A DNA stretch of 34,389 nucleotides from Deltaproteobacteria bacterium (lineage in GTDB: Bacteria; Desulfobacterota; Binatia; UBA9968; JAJDTQ01). The stretch covers positions 1-34,389 of the forward strand of contig JAPPNE010000138.1 in NCBI GenBank assembly GCA_028818775.1. The letters run 5' to 3'. The notes below the pieces were generated by a model that was not told the DNA's origin, ran no database searches, and saw nothing but the letters and a program-made list of their open reading frames with translations. Made by a program: the position numbers and the translations under genes. This document shows, piece after piece, positions 1 through 7,599 of the stretch. The stretch's first letter is position 1. Each line of letters begins with the position of its first letter.

Positions 1-24
1 AATGCGTGTATTGAGACCGGACAT
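1..24 (-). CDS. Start of an unidentified gene running off the left edge (8 codons visible)
   Basis: On the minus strand a consensus ribosome binding site, AGGAGGT (about 34-40), precedes an ATG at 24-22 by 9 nt. The frame stays open to the window edge and reads MSGLNTRI. Only eight codons are visible, so no function can be given. The strong Shine-Dalgarno sequence and the shared direction with the methyltransferase at 199-831, which would be its upstream neighbour, are the only support. It may equally be a chance match. Confidence 0.3.
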
Positions 25-198
25 GATCGTTCTACCTCCTTCGAATAGCCCCTGTGTTTTGTCCCTTATACCGTTCCCGGCCGCCGTACATCAAGGGTTA
101 TCAAGGGTTTCCCGACCGGTTCTCCGTTGGTGGACGGTCCCGAACGGCGGATCGCCCGACGCCGCGATGCCGGGAGCCGGCGGGCCTGAAACCGACCC

Positions 199-831
199 TT
201 ACAGCACCTGGTACGCCCATATCTGGTGGAATACCTCGGGCTCGCCCTTGGGCATGGGCTGGTAAGGCTCCCCCTCCTCCACCAGCCGCCACTTGCCGTC
301 GGCCTCCAACGCCGACTGCTTCTCCCTGAAGCCGTCCTGCTCGTAGGTGTCCGGACGAAGCGAGAACACGATGTGGCCGCCCGGACGGGTGACGCGCACC
401 AACTCGTCGAACGAGCCGGGCGGCGCATGCCCCACCGTGAACACGCCCACGCTGATGACGCCGTCGAAGTACTTGGGCGGGAAGTCCAGCGGCAAGCCCA
501 TCGCCATCTGGTGGAACTCCTTGTAGACGCCCTTGCGGGCGGCCTCGTCCAGCATCCCTTGCGACAGGTCCATGGCCACCAGGAACTCGTAACCCACGTC
601 GTGCAGCAACTCCCCCACGATACCGGTGCCGGCGCCCGCGTCGAGGATACGTCCGTGCCTGGCCACCCGCTTGGCGAAGGCATCCACGGCCTTCCGCGGA
701 CTCAACCAGCCGAAGTCGGTATTCAGGTCCCGGTCATAGGACCCGGCCCACTCGTCGTAGCGCTCCTCCAGCTCGGCGTTGCCCTTCGAGGAATAGATCC
801 ATTGGATCCGGTTTCCGGTCTTTTCGCTCAT
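199..831 (-). CDS. Class I SAM-dependent methyltransferase
   Basis: A 210-residue protein of the Rossmann-fold methyltransferase class, expected to move a methyl group from S-adenosylmethionine to an unknown small molecule or protein in the cytoplasm. The N-terminus has a UbiE/METTL27-like stretch (YDEWAGSYDRDL, residues 25-36). Motif I is RILDAGAGTG (61-70) and the acidic residue after beta-2 is D88. The post-I segment FDGVISVGVF (122-131) and LVRVTRPGGHIVFS (145-158) follow the usual order. Start chosen at the ATG at 831, which has GGGAG 6 nt upstream; an in-frame GTG at 846 would add five residues but has no such site. Family assignment is firm; substrate is unknown. The neighbouring amidase runs the same way but is 30 nt away, so co-transcription is possible. 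Confidence 0.85.
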   Translation of the reverse strand: MSEKTGNRIQWIYSSKGNAELEERYDEWAGSYDRDLNTDFGWLSPRKAVDAFAKRVARHGRILDAGAGTGIVGELLHDVGYEFLVAMDLSQGMLDEAARKGVYKEFHQMAMGLPLDFPPKYFDGVISVGVFTVGHAPPGSFDELVRVTRPGGHIVFSLRPDTYEQDGFREKQSALEADGKWRLVEEGEPYQPMPKGEPEVFHQIWAYQVL

Positions 832-861
832 GCGGTCTCCCTTCACCCGACAAAGTCTGCC

Positions 862-2355
862 CTACGGCGTGGTCTCCGGCGGCCGCCGATGGTGCGTGGA
901 CTGCTCGTACGCATACGCCAGCCGGATCATGAGGCCGTCGTCGTAGGGCCGGCCGAGGAAGCTGACGCCGGCCGGCAACCCATCCGCCGTGAAGCCCGCG
1001 GGCACCGTCACCGTGGGCACGTACACCAGGAACGTGTTCAGGTGCGGCGCGCCCTTGTGGTTCACGAAGGGCGGCTTGACGCCGTCGGCGATGAGCGTGG
1101 GCTGGTGCTCCACGGCCTTGTGCACGATGGCGTCCAGCCGGTGCTCGGCCATGGTCTTGAGCAGGTGGATCATCAGGTGCTCCCGGGCCAGCAGGTACTC
1201 GTAGTGGTCCGCGGGGTCGGAGGTGATGCGCAGGCGCGCCTGCACCCGCTCCGTGAGCTTGGGGTAGTCCGGCGAGGCCATGGCGTCCGCGCGCGTCCGG
1301 TACGGCGGATTGGCGCTGCGGGACATGTAGATCCCGAAGGCCCTTTCCCCGGCGGTGGGATCGGCGCAGCGCTTGGCCAGCAGTTCGTTCAACCGCGCCA
1401 GCTCCACCGGTTCCACCACCTCGGCGCCGGCCGCTCGCAAATTCTCCACCGCGTTGTCGAAGATCCCGGTGATGCTCTTGAAGTCGCCGGCCTCGGGATC
1501 GGTGTTGTAGCCCATGGGCTCGCGCAGGACGCCGATCCTCGCGCCGCGCAGGCCGTCCGCGTCCAGGAAGTCCGTGTAGCTCGGCGGCACGTGGCCGAAG
1601 CCCCGGGAGGTGATCGGGTCCTCGCCGTCGTAGCCCACCATCACGTCCAGCAGGGTGGCCATGTCCCGGACCGTGCGCGCCATGGGCCCAAGCGACCCGG
1701 CTTCCTGGGGCCAGCCGGAGTAGACGCCGGCGCGGCTCACCAGCCCGGCGGTGGGACGCATGCCGGCGATGCAGTTCCAGGTGGAAGGCCGGCGGATGGA
1801 CGCCAGTCCCTCCTGGCCCACGCCCACGGCGCCGAAGTTGGCGGACACCGCCGCCCCGGAGCCCCCCGACGAGCCGCCCACGGTGCGCTCCACGTCGTAG
1901 GGATTGCGGGTGGAGCCGAACAGCGAGCCGTGGGTGTCGCCCGCCCCCAGTTCGCCCAGGGTGGTCTTGGCCAGCACGATGGCGCCGGCCTCCTTGAGCT
2001 TCTCCACCACCCGGCAGTCCCGGTCCGGGTAGTAGTCCTTGAACAGCAGCGAGCCGAGAGTGGTGGGCGTCCCCTTGAGGTCCGCCTGGTCCTTCATCAC
2101 CACCGGGATGCCGTGGAGCGGCCCGGTCTTGCCCGAGCCCTTGAAGGCCGCGTCCAGCCGGTCCGCCTCATCGAGGGCCGCGGGGTTCACCGTGATGACG
2201 GAATTGATCCGCGGACCCCCGCGGTCATAGGCGTCGATGCGGTCGATGTACGCCTGGACCAGTTGGCGCGCGGTCAGGGTGCCCGCGGCGTAGGCGGCGT
2301 GGATGTCCGCGATGGTGGCTTCCGGCACCGTGAACGAGTCTGCGTTTGCACTCAT
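862..2355 (-). CDS. Amidase signature family amidohydrolase
   Basis: A 497-residue amidase-signature enzyme (GatA/FAAH-like fold), predicted to hydrolyse a carboxamide to acid plus ammonia. The Ser-cisSer-Lys triad can be read: Lys88 in VVMKDQ, cis-Ser162 in GGSSGGSG, and nucleophile Ser186 in ASIRRPS. Spacings of 74 and 24 residues match the family (75 and 24 in FAAH). One oddity is that the usual GTDTGGSIR before the nucleophile is GQEGLASIR here, so the oxyanion-side loop differs from GatA. It is therefore a stand-alone amidase and not a GatCAB subunit; no gatB or gatC is nearby. The start is the ATG at 2355, with GGAGG 5 nt upstream. A 17-codon longer frame exists but lacks a ribosome binding site. 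It is divergent from the hydrolase at 2510, with about 150 bp between for promoters. Substrate unknown. Confidence 0.9.
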   Translation of the reverse strand: MSANADSFTVPEATIADIHAAYAAGTLTARQLVQAYIDRIDAYDRGGPRINSVITVNPAALDEADRLDAAFKGSGKTGPLHGIPVVMKDQADLKGTPTTLGSLLFKDYYPDRDCRVVEKLKEAGAIVLAKTTLGELGAGDTHGSLFGSTRNPYDVERTVGGSSGGSGAAVSANFGAVGVGQEGLASIRRPSTWNCIAGMRPTAGLVSRAGVYSGWPQEAGSLGPMARTVRDMATLLDVMVGYDGEDPITSRGFGHVPPSYTDFLDADGLRGARIGVLREPMGYNTDPEAGDFKSITGIFDNAVENLRAAGAEVVEPVELARLNELLAKRCADPTAGERAFGIYMSRSANPPYRTRADAMASPDYPKLTERVQARLRITSDPADHYEYLLAREHLMIHLLKTMAEHRLDAIVHKAVEHQPTLIADGVKPPFVNHKGAPHLNTFLVYVPTVTVPAGFTADGLPAGVSFLGRPYDDGLMIRLAYAYEQSTHHRRPPETTP

Positions 2356-2509
2356 GCGATCCTCCGTCGGCAAGACGCTGCCGACCATTCGAGTCGGTTT
2401 GGTCACAACCAGCCTAAACGTGTATCACTAACTCTTGGCCTGTAACAGGATGTGCTGACGTCATGGGTTACGAACAGGCTATTGAAGATCCAAGGTCTTG
2501 GAGGAAATC

Positions 2510-3322
2510 ATGGCTGACGACCCCCGTAGCGGTTTCACCGAGGTGCAAGGCATCCGCATGCACTACCGGGAGTGGGGCGACCCCGCGGCCCCGGACCTGC
2601 TGCTGGTGCACGGCTGGACCAACTACAGCCTGGGCTGGGCGGGCGTGGCCGAGCACTTCGCCGGGCGCTACCACGTGGTGGCGCCGGATCTGCGGGGACA
2701 CGGCGAGTCGGACAAGCCCGTCACGGGCTACCGCCTGCGCGACTTCGCCGAGGACGTGCACCAGCTCATCGCCAACCTGAAGCTCGATCGCCCGGCCTAC
2801 GCCGGCCACTCCTGGGGCGGCAACATCGGCACCATGCTGGCGGCGGACCATCCCGAGGACATCTCCCGCGCCTTCCTGGAGGACCCGGTGTACTGGCGCA
2901 TGCAGCACGCCTTCGTCACCGCCCTCCCCGGCGCGCTGGCGCGGCTCGCGCGCCCCGAGGAGGAGATCCGCGCCGAGGCCCGAAAGAACGGCCTCTCGCC
3001 GGAACAGGAGGACTGGGAGGTCTACCGCAACCGCCACTTCTCGCCCCACGCCCTGACCCGGCTCCTCACCGACAACCGCGACTGGGCGCTGGCGTCCGAG
3101 GAGCGCCTGCGGCGCATCCAGGTGCCGACGCTGATCCTGGTGGGGGACGCCACGGTGTCGCCGCAACCGGGCGCCATTCTCGCCCAGGAGCTGGGCCATC
3201 TCCAGAGCATCGCCTCGCCGCAGGTGGTCTTCGAGTTCTGGGAAGGCGTGGGCCACATGATGCGCGGCACCCGGCCCGACGCCTACAACGAACGGCTGGA
3301 ACAGTGGCTGGCGGGAAGCTGA
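2510..3322 (+). CDS. Alpha/beta hydrolase
   Basis: A 270-residue alpha/beta-hydrolase-fold enzyme of the epoxide hydrolase/haloperoxidase/MhpC type. The oxyanion region is LLVHGWTNYS (31-40), the nucleophile elbow GHSWGG has Ser101, the acid is probably Asp213 (VGDATV) and the base is His249 (GVGHMM). The DLRGHGESDKP stretch (60-70) is typical of the family. A cap domain of about 75 residues lies between the elbow and the acid. Start is the ATG at 2510, preceded by GGAGG at 2500-2504 with a 5-nt spacer; an in-frame TTG at 2498 is less likely. The MFS gene begins 14 nt after the stop, so the two probably form an operon in which the transporter exports the substrate or product. That functional link is inference. 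Confidence 0.88.
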   Translation: MADDPRSGFTEVQGIRMHYREWGDPAAPDLLLVHGWTNYSLGWAGVAEHFAGRYHVVAPDLRGHGESDKPVTGYRLRDFAEDVHQLIANLKLDRPAYAGHSWGGNIGTMLAADHPEDISRAFLEDPVYWRMQHAFVTALPGALARLARPEEEIRAEARKNGLSPEQEDWEVYRNRHFSPHALTRLLTDNRDWALASEERLRRIQVPTLILVGDATVSPQPGAILAQELGHLQSIASPQVVFEFWEGVGHMMRGTRPDAYNERLEQWLAGS

Positions 3323-3336
3323 GGTAGCGGTTTCCC

Positions 3337-4782
3337 TTGCCCGACTCGACACCACCACCGATCCGGATCTGGTCGAACCCGACCCTGCTCATCGCCGGGT
3401 TCAGCGGCCTGCTGGCGTCCCTCGATACTTCGGTCAACATCGCTTTCCCGGCCATCACCGACGCGTTCGGCATCAACCTGATGTCCATCCAATGGGTGGT
3501 GGTGAGCTACGTGCTGACCCACGCCAGCCTGCTGCTCGGTTGCGGGCGTTTGGCGGACATCTTCGGCCACTGGCGCATCCTCACCATCGGCCTCCTGATC
3601 AGCACCGTGGCGTTCGCCGTATGCGGCTTCGCCCAGACCTTTGCCTGGCTGCTCATGGGGCGGATACTCCAGGGGGTGGGAGTGGCGCTGGTTTTCGGCT
3701 CGGCCCCGGCGCTGGTGACACTGGCCGTCAGCGGCGCGGAACGCGGGCGGGCGCTTGGCTTCTACCAGATGAACACGGCCACGGGGTACGCCATGGGGCC
3801 GCTTCTGGGCGGCGTGCTGGTGGACGCCTTCGGCTGGCGCGGCGTCTACCTTTACCGGGCGCTGCCCGCCCTGCTCATCGCATGGCTCACTTCCGGCCGC
3901 GTCCAATCCGGGCAACGGGCGACCTCCGGCGAGCGGTTCGACCTTCTCGGCGCAGTGACCCTGACCCTGAGCGCCGGCGCTCTTCTGCTGGCCATGACCC
4001 GGAGCCGCGACCTCGGCTGGACGGCGCCGGAGGTGATCGTGCTCGCGCTGGTCGGCGTGGTCAGCCTGGCGGTCTTCCTCGTCACCGAAAAACGGGTGGC
4101 CGCGCCGGTCGTCAACCTCGACCTGTTCCGCCGGCCGGCCTTCACCCTCGCCAACCTGCTCAACCTGGCGGCCAACGCCACCCGGTTCCCCATCGGCCTG
4201 CTGGTCCCCTACTATGCCGTGAACATCCTGGGCTTCCGGGGGATTCTGGTCGGCCTGCTCCTCTTCGCGCCCGCGGTCATGACCATTGTCGCCGCCGCCT
4301 TCGCCGGCCGCCTGTCCGACCGCATCGGCACCGGCGGCCTGAGCTCCGCCGGCCTGGCCGTCCAGTCCGTGGGCCTGTGGCTGGGCAGCGGCCTCGACGC
4401 AAGCTCCGACTACCCCACCGCCGCCCTGTCCCTGTGCCTCGTGGGACTCGGCCTAGGCACCTTCCAGGTGCCCAACATGAGCTTCGTCATGGGCGCCATC
4501 CCCCGCGAGCACCAGGGCGTCGCCGGCAGCATCAACCAGATGATGCGCACCGCCGGCATCGTCTTCGGCGTCACCGGAGCCAGCCTGCTGTTCGAACGCT
4601 GGCGCGTCTCCCACGCCGACCTGGGAGAGGTGGACGCCTTCGTGACCGCCTTCCAGCTCGTGTTCCTGACCGCCGCGGTGCTGTGCGGCCTGGCCGCGGC
4701 CGCGTCGCTGTTCCGCCGTGGCGGGAAGAGGCAGGACCGCACCGGGCAGGACAAGGCGGACGCGGAATCATCGGGTGCGTAG
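3337..4782 (+). CDS. MFS transporter, DHA2 (EmrB/QacA) type
   Basis: A 481-residue inner-membrane permease of the major facilitator superfamily, drug:H+ antiporter-2 class, probably with 14 membrane helices judged by length and hydrophobic segments. Helix 1 carries the DHA2 signature LDTSVNIAFPAI. The loop between helices 2 and 3 has motif A as GRLADIFGHWRI, and GYAMGPLLGGVL in helix 5 matches antiporter motif C. The start is a TTG at 3337. A GAGGT that overlaps the stop codon of the upstream hydrolase lies about 11 nt before it, indicating coupled translation. The C-terminal ~25 residues are charged and cytosolic. Likely an exporter of a small organic compound; the substrate cannot be inferred. 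Confidence 0.9.
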   Translation: MPDSTPPPIRIWSNPTLLIAGFSGLLASLDTSVNIAFPAITDAFGINLMSIQWVVVSYVLTHASLLLGCGRLADIFGHWRILTIGLLISTVAFAVCGFAQTFAWLLMGRILQGVGVALVFGSAPALVTLAVSGAERGRALGFYQMNTATGYAMGPLLGGVLVDAFGWRGVYLYRALPALLIAWLTSGRVQSGQRATSGERFDLLGAVTLTLSAGALLLAMTRSRDLGWTAPEVIVLALVGVVSLAVFLVTEKRVAAPVVNLDLFRRPAFTLANLLNLAANATRFPIGLLVPYYAVNILGFRGILVGLLLFAPAVMTIVAAAFAGRLSDRIGTGGLSSAGLAVQSVGLWLGSGLDASSDYPTAALSLCLVGLGLGTFQVPNMSFVMGAIPREHQGVAGSINQMMRTAGIVFGVTGASLLFERWRVSHADLGEVDAFVTAFQLVFLTAAVLCGLAAAASLFRRGGKRQDRTGQDKADAESSGA

Positions 4783-4860
4783 GCGTCCCTGACAAAATCT
4801 GATAGCGTTTCGCGATCCGGGGGTTTCCCCGAAATTCACTCGCACGGAGGTCACAGCCCA

Positions 4861-5205
4861 ATGAGCATTGAACGAATCAGACCGCAGGTTTGGAACAGCC
4901 GCGCCGTGGTGCACGGCGATCTGGTGTACCTGTCCGGCCTGGTGGCGGACGACAAGTCCCTGTCCACGAAAGGCCAGACGGAACAGGTGCTGGCCAAGAT
5001 CGACGACGTCCTCGCCGCCGCTGGCACCAATAAGTCCCGCATCCTTACGTCCACCGTCTATCTCGCCGACATCGACGCCAAGGACGAGATGAACGAAGCC
5101 TGGATGGCCTGGATCGACAAGGACAACCTCCCGGCCCGGGCCGCCATCGGCGTGGACCTCACCCCGGGCACCCAGGTGGAGATCATGGTCTGCGCGGCAA
5201 AGTAG
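4861..5205 (+). CDS. RidA/YjgF/YER057c family protein
   Basis: A 114-residue RidA-family protein, a small trimeric enzyme that in characterised members hydrolyses reactive enamine/imine intermediates released by PLP enzymes. The conserved arginine that binds the substrate carboxylate is Arg93 in LPARAAIGV, and Glu107 sits in QVEIMVCA, matching E. coli RidA Arg105 and Glu120. It is slightly shorter than the usual ~128 residues at the N-terminus. The ATG is preceded by GGAGG about 9-10 nt upstream. It lies 78 nt after the MFS gene and probably has its own promoter. Many RidA-like paralogues sit in catabolic clusters with different substrates, so true RidA activity is not assured. Confidence 0.88.
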   Translation: MSIERIRPQVWNSRAVVHGDLVYLSGLVADDKSLSTKGQTEQVLAKIDDVLAAAGTNKSRILTSTVYLADIDAKDEMNEAWMAWIDKDNLPARAAIGVDLTPGTQVEIMVCAAK

Positions 5206-5253
5206 GGTACGGCGAACGTACCGCGTCCCCTTCAAGGGTGGTTGGCGTGCAAC

Positions 5254-6078
5254 TTATCCGGCATCCGGGTTCCGTGCCGGACGACGTGCGGCAGACAAAT
5301 CCAGGGCACCCGTGATGTCCTTGCCGTCGTCAAAGTCCGCGTCGAAGATCGTTGCCTTCACTCCTGTGCGATCTTCGTGCGAATGCCGGTCCTTGAGCAG
5401 GGCTTGCACCTCGTCGGGTGCAATGCACTCCAGGGAGTCGTTCACCGGCGAGTTCACAGCTCGTGAGACACAGTACCCATCCATCAACTCGGCGGGATAG
5501 GGTTTCAGCAACGCCGACAGGTCCGTAAGGTCCGTGTTGGCGGGATCGAGCCACTTGGCTTCGTCCTCCGGCAGCAGGATGACCGGCATCCGGTTGTGGA
5601 CCGGCTCCAGGAGGCTGTTGGGGCTGGTGGTGACGATGGTGAACGAATGGAGCGGGGTGCCGTCGGGCCGAAGCCAGCGGTCCCAGAGGCCGGCGAAGGC
5701 GAAGGGCTCGCCGCTTCGCAGCGTGAAGCGCATGGGGGTCCGGACGCGGCCTTCCCTGCGCCACTCGTAGAAGCCGTCGGCCGGCACCAGGCAGCGCCGC
5801 CTCGGCAAGAGCCCCCGGAAGGCCGGCCGTTGTGGGAGGGTTTCGGCGCGGGCATTGATGATGGGTTTGGCGGCATCCTTGGCGTGATAGGGCACGAGGC
5901 CCCAGTGCATCACCCGCAGCGTGCGGGTGTCCGGGGTTTTCGGATTGACGCCCACCACCGGCGCGTCCTGGCTCGGCGCCAGGTTGTACCGGGGCGCCAG
6001 ATCGAAGTCCGGATCGTCGATGCCGAAGCGTTCCATTAAGTCCTGCAACTTTGCCGTCTGGGTGTACCTACCGCACAT
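5254..6078 (-). CDS. yedK: SRAP-domain protein (YedK/HMCES type), abasic-site DNA-protein crosslinker
   Basis: A 274-residue SOS-response-associated peptidase (SRAP) protein. Family members remove their initiator methionine and use Cys2 to form a thiazolidine crosslink with abasic sites in single-stranded DNA, shielding them during replication. All hallmarks are present: MCGRYT with Cys2, Asn75 in INARAET, Glu105 in DGFYEWR, and His161 in HNRMPV, matching YedK Cys2/Asn75/Glu105/His160. The start is fixed by the required Met-Cys. It is somewhat longer than E. coli YedK (222 aa) owing to a ~40-residue C-terminal tail. It converges with ridA (48 nt between stops). No LexA-box-like palindrome was recognised upstream. 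Confidence 0.93.
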   Translation of the reverse strand: MCGRYTQTAKLQDLMERFGIDDPDFDLAPRYNLAPSQDAPVVGVNPKTPDTRTLRVMHWGLVPYHAKDAAKPIINARAETLPQRPAFRGLLPRRRCLVPADGFYEWRREGRVRTPMRFTLRSGEPFAFAGLWDRWLRPDGTPLHSFTIVTTSPNSLLEPVHNRMPVILLPEDEAKWLDPANTDLTDLSALLKPYPAELMDGYCVSRAVNSPVNDSLECIAPDEVQALLKDRHSHEDRTGVKATIFDADFDDGKDITGALDLSAARRPARNPDAG

Positions 6079-6252
6079 GGTGATGACCGTTGTCTATTTT
6101 GTCTTGGTTTTCGCTGCGTTAGATTTCACAACTCGAAGTTCACCGCCACGGTTGTGGCCCAAATCCCAAGGGCCGTGGGTGAGGGATCGATGGGAAGTGT
6201 GACCGCCATCGAGTCGTTCCGGGTGACACACCGGAACGGACGTAGCGGAGCG

Positions 6253-6555
6253 TCAATGCCTTGCACTCGCGAGCGACCAACGCTCGACCAACTTTTTTAG
6301 TTCTGGAAGTTGGATAGGCCAGTCGTGCAGGGTGGCGGGGTCGAAGTCGGCGCCGTTCGGCCAGATCAGAGTATGGACTTCCGGATCGATTCGGACTTGG
6401 TTGAAAAGGGACGGATCACGAAGGGGACCGAACAGTTCGCCCTCCAATACGGCCTGGAAGTCTATGACCTGTTCCGTCTTGTCGTCAAACCGAATGCGAA
6501 GCGTGTACGGCGCTTCAACTTCAAAGGAAATCACACGATAGATGGGGTGACTCAT
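6253..6555 (-). CDS. DUF2442 domain protein, second member of a DUF4160-DUF2442 pair
   Basis: A 100-residue protein with the DUF2442 layout: an N-terminal beta-rich part (YTLRIRFDDKTEQVIDF), the LEGELFGPLRDPSLFNQV core and the ending HTLIWPNGADFDPATLHDW. Its biochemical role is unknown. The ATG at 6555 has GGAGG 5 nt upstream. An ATG five codons earlier (6570) overlaps the stop of the DUF4160 gene as ATGA, so translational coupling from either start is likely. DUF4160 and DUF2442 genes are often neighbours and have been suspected of forming toxin-antitoxin-like modules; that is family-context knowledge and not shown by this sequence. Confidence 0.82.
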   Translation of the reverse strand: MSHPIYRVISFEVEAPYTLRIRFDDKTEQVIDFQAVLEGELFGPLRDPSLFNQVRIDPEVHTLIWPNGADFDPATLHDWPIQLPELKKLVERWSLASARH

Positions 6556-6566
6556 GGGCTCCTCCC

Positions 6567-6836
6567 TCATTGAAGAGGGTCAATTTTCAGGAGCATCCGC
6601 CCTGATTGCAACCGTCGCCAGTCGGCCAGCAATTCCTCGTGATGCAATTCCGCCCAAGCCTCGACCAGACGCTGCTGTCGCCTTGGCAATTGTCCCGCAA
6701 TCAACTCAATGGTGTCAATGGCGTACACAGCGACGGCATCCTGGTGGTAGGCGTGGAAGTGGGGACGGTTATGAATACCGAGAGGCTCAACGTACATGCG
6801 TATGATGATGCCGAAAAATCGGCAGATCTCAGGCAT
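6567..6836 (-). CDS. DUF4160 domain protein
   Basis: An 89-residue protein covering the whole DUF4160 family: it opens with the conserved MPEICRFFGIIIRMY, followed by RPHFHAYHQD, and ends with a helical region containing LAGQLP-like and WRRLQSG elements. The conserved PHFHA histidines suggest metal binding or catalysis, but no activity is established here. Start ATG at 6836 has GAGGA 6 nt upstream, embedded in the last codons of the preceding ORF (8-nt overlap). Its own stop overlaps the DUF2442 frame, so the three reading frames are tightly coupled. Probably half of a two-gene toxin-antitoxin-like unit. Confidence 0.85.
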   Translation of the reverse strand: MPEICRFFGIIIRMYVEPLGIHNRPHFHAYHQDAVAVYAIDTIELIAGQLPRRQQRLVEAWAELHHEELLADWRRLQSGRMLLKIDPLQ

Positions 6837-7113
6837 CCGATTCCTCTGGAGTCATTTCCGACTGAGACAAGACTTTCTTGATCCGCTGCCGCAGCGAGCG
6901 AATCTCCACGACATAGCGGCCGCTGCTCGACGAAGCCACGATGTAGTCTCCAAACCGGCCATGCTTCGGTTCGAGCGCGCGCACCTCGTCGATCTCGGTC
7001 CGACCGCGCCACTCCCGCCGCCGGACCTCGTCCTCATCCGTCGAAAGGCAGCCTCGAAACGTCGGCGGCCGCTCGTTCACCGCGCGTCCTGCTTTCTCCC
7101 GTGACCGTTCCAT
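6829..7113 (-). CDS. Short hypothetical ORF, possible remnant of a SWIM/helicase-type protein
   Basis: An open frame of 94 codons from an ATG at 7113, with a weak AGAGG only 3 nt upstream. It ends inside the DUF4160 start (ATGCCTGA, 8-nt overlap), so at least its 3' end seems to be translated. The segment EPKHGRFGDYIVASSS then GRYVVEIRSL (about residues 50-75) recalls, from memory, the stretch before the CxCPDF...GTCKHIE zinc motif in SWIM-containing Snf2-like helicases. No cysteines follow here; the frame instead ends in a charged tail. It could be a truncated fragment fused to new sequence, or an unrelated small gene. Function unknown. Confidence 0.4.
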   Translation of the reverse strand: MERSREKAGRAVNERPPTFRGCLSTDEDEVRRREWRGRTEIDEVRALEPKHGRFGDYIVASSSSGRYVVEIRSLRQRIKKVLSQSEMTPEESDA

Positions 7114-7599
7114 GAGCCTCTTCTTACCGATTCGTCCGTGGTCCGTGAAGTCCCGTCGGTCCTTGGGAGCCTGCACCGCAGGACGGAGCGGGTGTAGGGC
7201 GGGTTTCAAGCCCGGATGGGCTCCGTGTACGTTTCAGGGAGACGGTGGGCTGTCGCTTCCGATTTCCGGGACCACTTCACTCCGAGTGGAACGCCTCCTC
7301 TATGATCCGCCGCGTCGCAAGCTTCTCCAGTTCGCCCCTCTGTCCGCACGCGACAGCCGTCCTTCGATCAGATCCGAAAGGGATTTGCGCGTCCGCATCG
7401 ATCCCGGTACTCTCTTCGCCGTGGGTGCCTCCTTGTCGGGCTCGGACTCTACCGGTGCCGGTTGGCGTACCCCTACCGAGGATGCACCAATCTTCCAGCA
7501 AGTTTAGGACTCCACCAGAAGGGGGTAGACGGCTTCACCGACGACCACCTTCGCGAGGCAGTACGCGAATTGATGCGCGGCCAACCCCAAGAGGATGAA
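7114..7599. other. Gene-poor stretch
   Basis: No convincing intact gene occupies these ~490 bases. Several overlapping open frames run both ways, but none shows recognisable protein-like composition apart from the transposase-like scrap at 7280-7398. The reading frame of the zinc-ribbon protein extends upstream into 7462-7599, so part of the 3' end may be coding. It looks like decayed mobile DNA. Confidence 0.4.
7280..7398 (-). pseudogene. Possible N-terminal remnant of an IS256/Mutator-type transposase, frameshifted
   Basis: On the minus strand one frame from 7398 reads MRTRKSLSDLIEGRLSRADRG. After a shift at a GGGG run (about 7334-7337), the next frame reads GELEKLATRRIIEEAFHSE and then stops. 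Joined, this resembles the start of Mutator-family transposases, which typically read like (S)ELV-LATRLIVEEALE. The rest of a transposase is not seen downstream, so this would be a short decayed scrap. The match is from memory and short; chance similarity remains possible. Confidence 0.3.

Noticed and set aside
226..2445. A 739-codon open frame on the plus strand across the methyltransferase and amidase genes
   Set aside because: It is antisense to two well-identified genes and its translation is rich in H, R, G, V and A with no domain; a GC-rich shadow frame.
5206..5222. Small hairpin GGTAC/GTACC between ridA and yedK as a terminator
   Set aside because: Only five pairs and no T-run on either strand; too weak to call.
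7112..7598. Plus-strand open frames in the gene-poor stretch as genes
   Set aside because: No ribosome binding sites, no protein-like composition or motifs, and they overlap one another in different frames.
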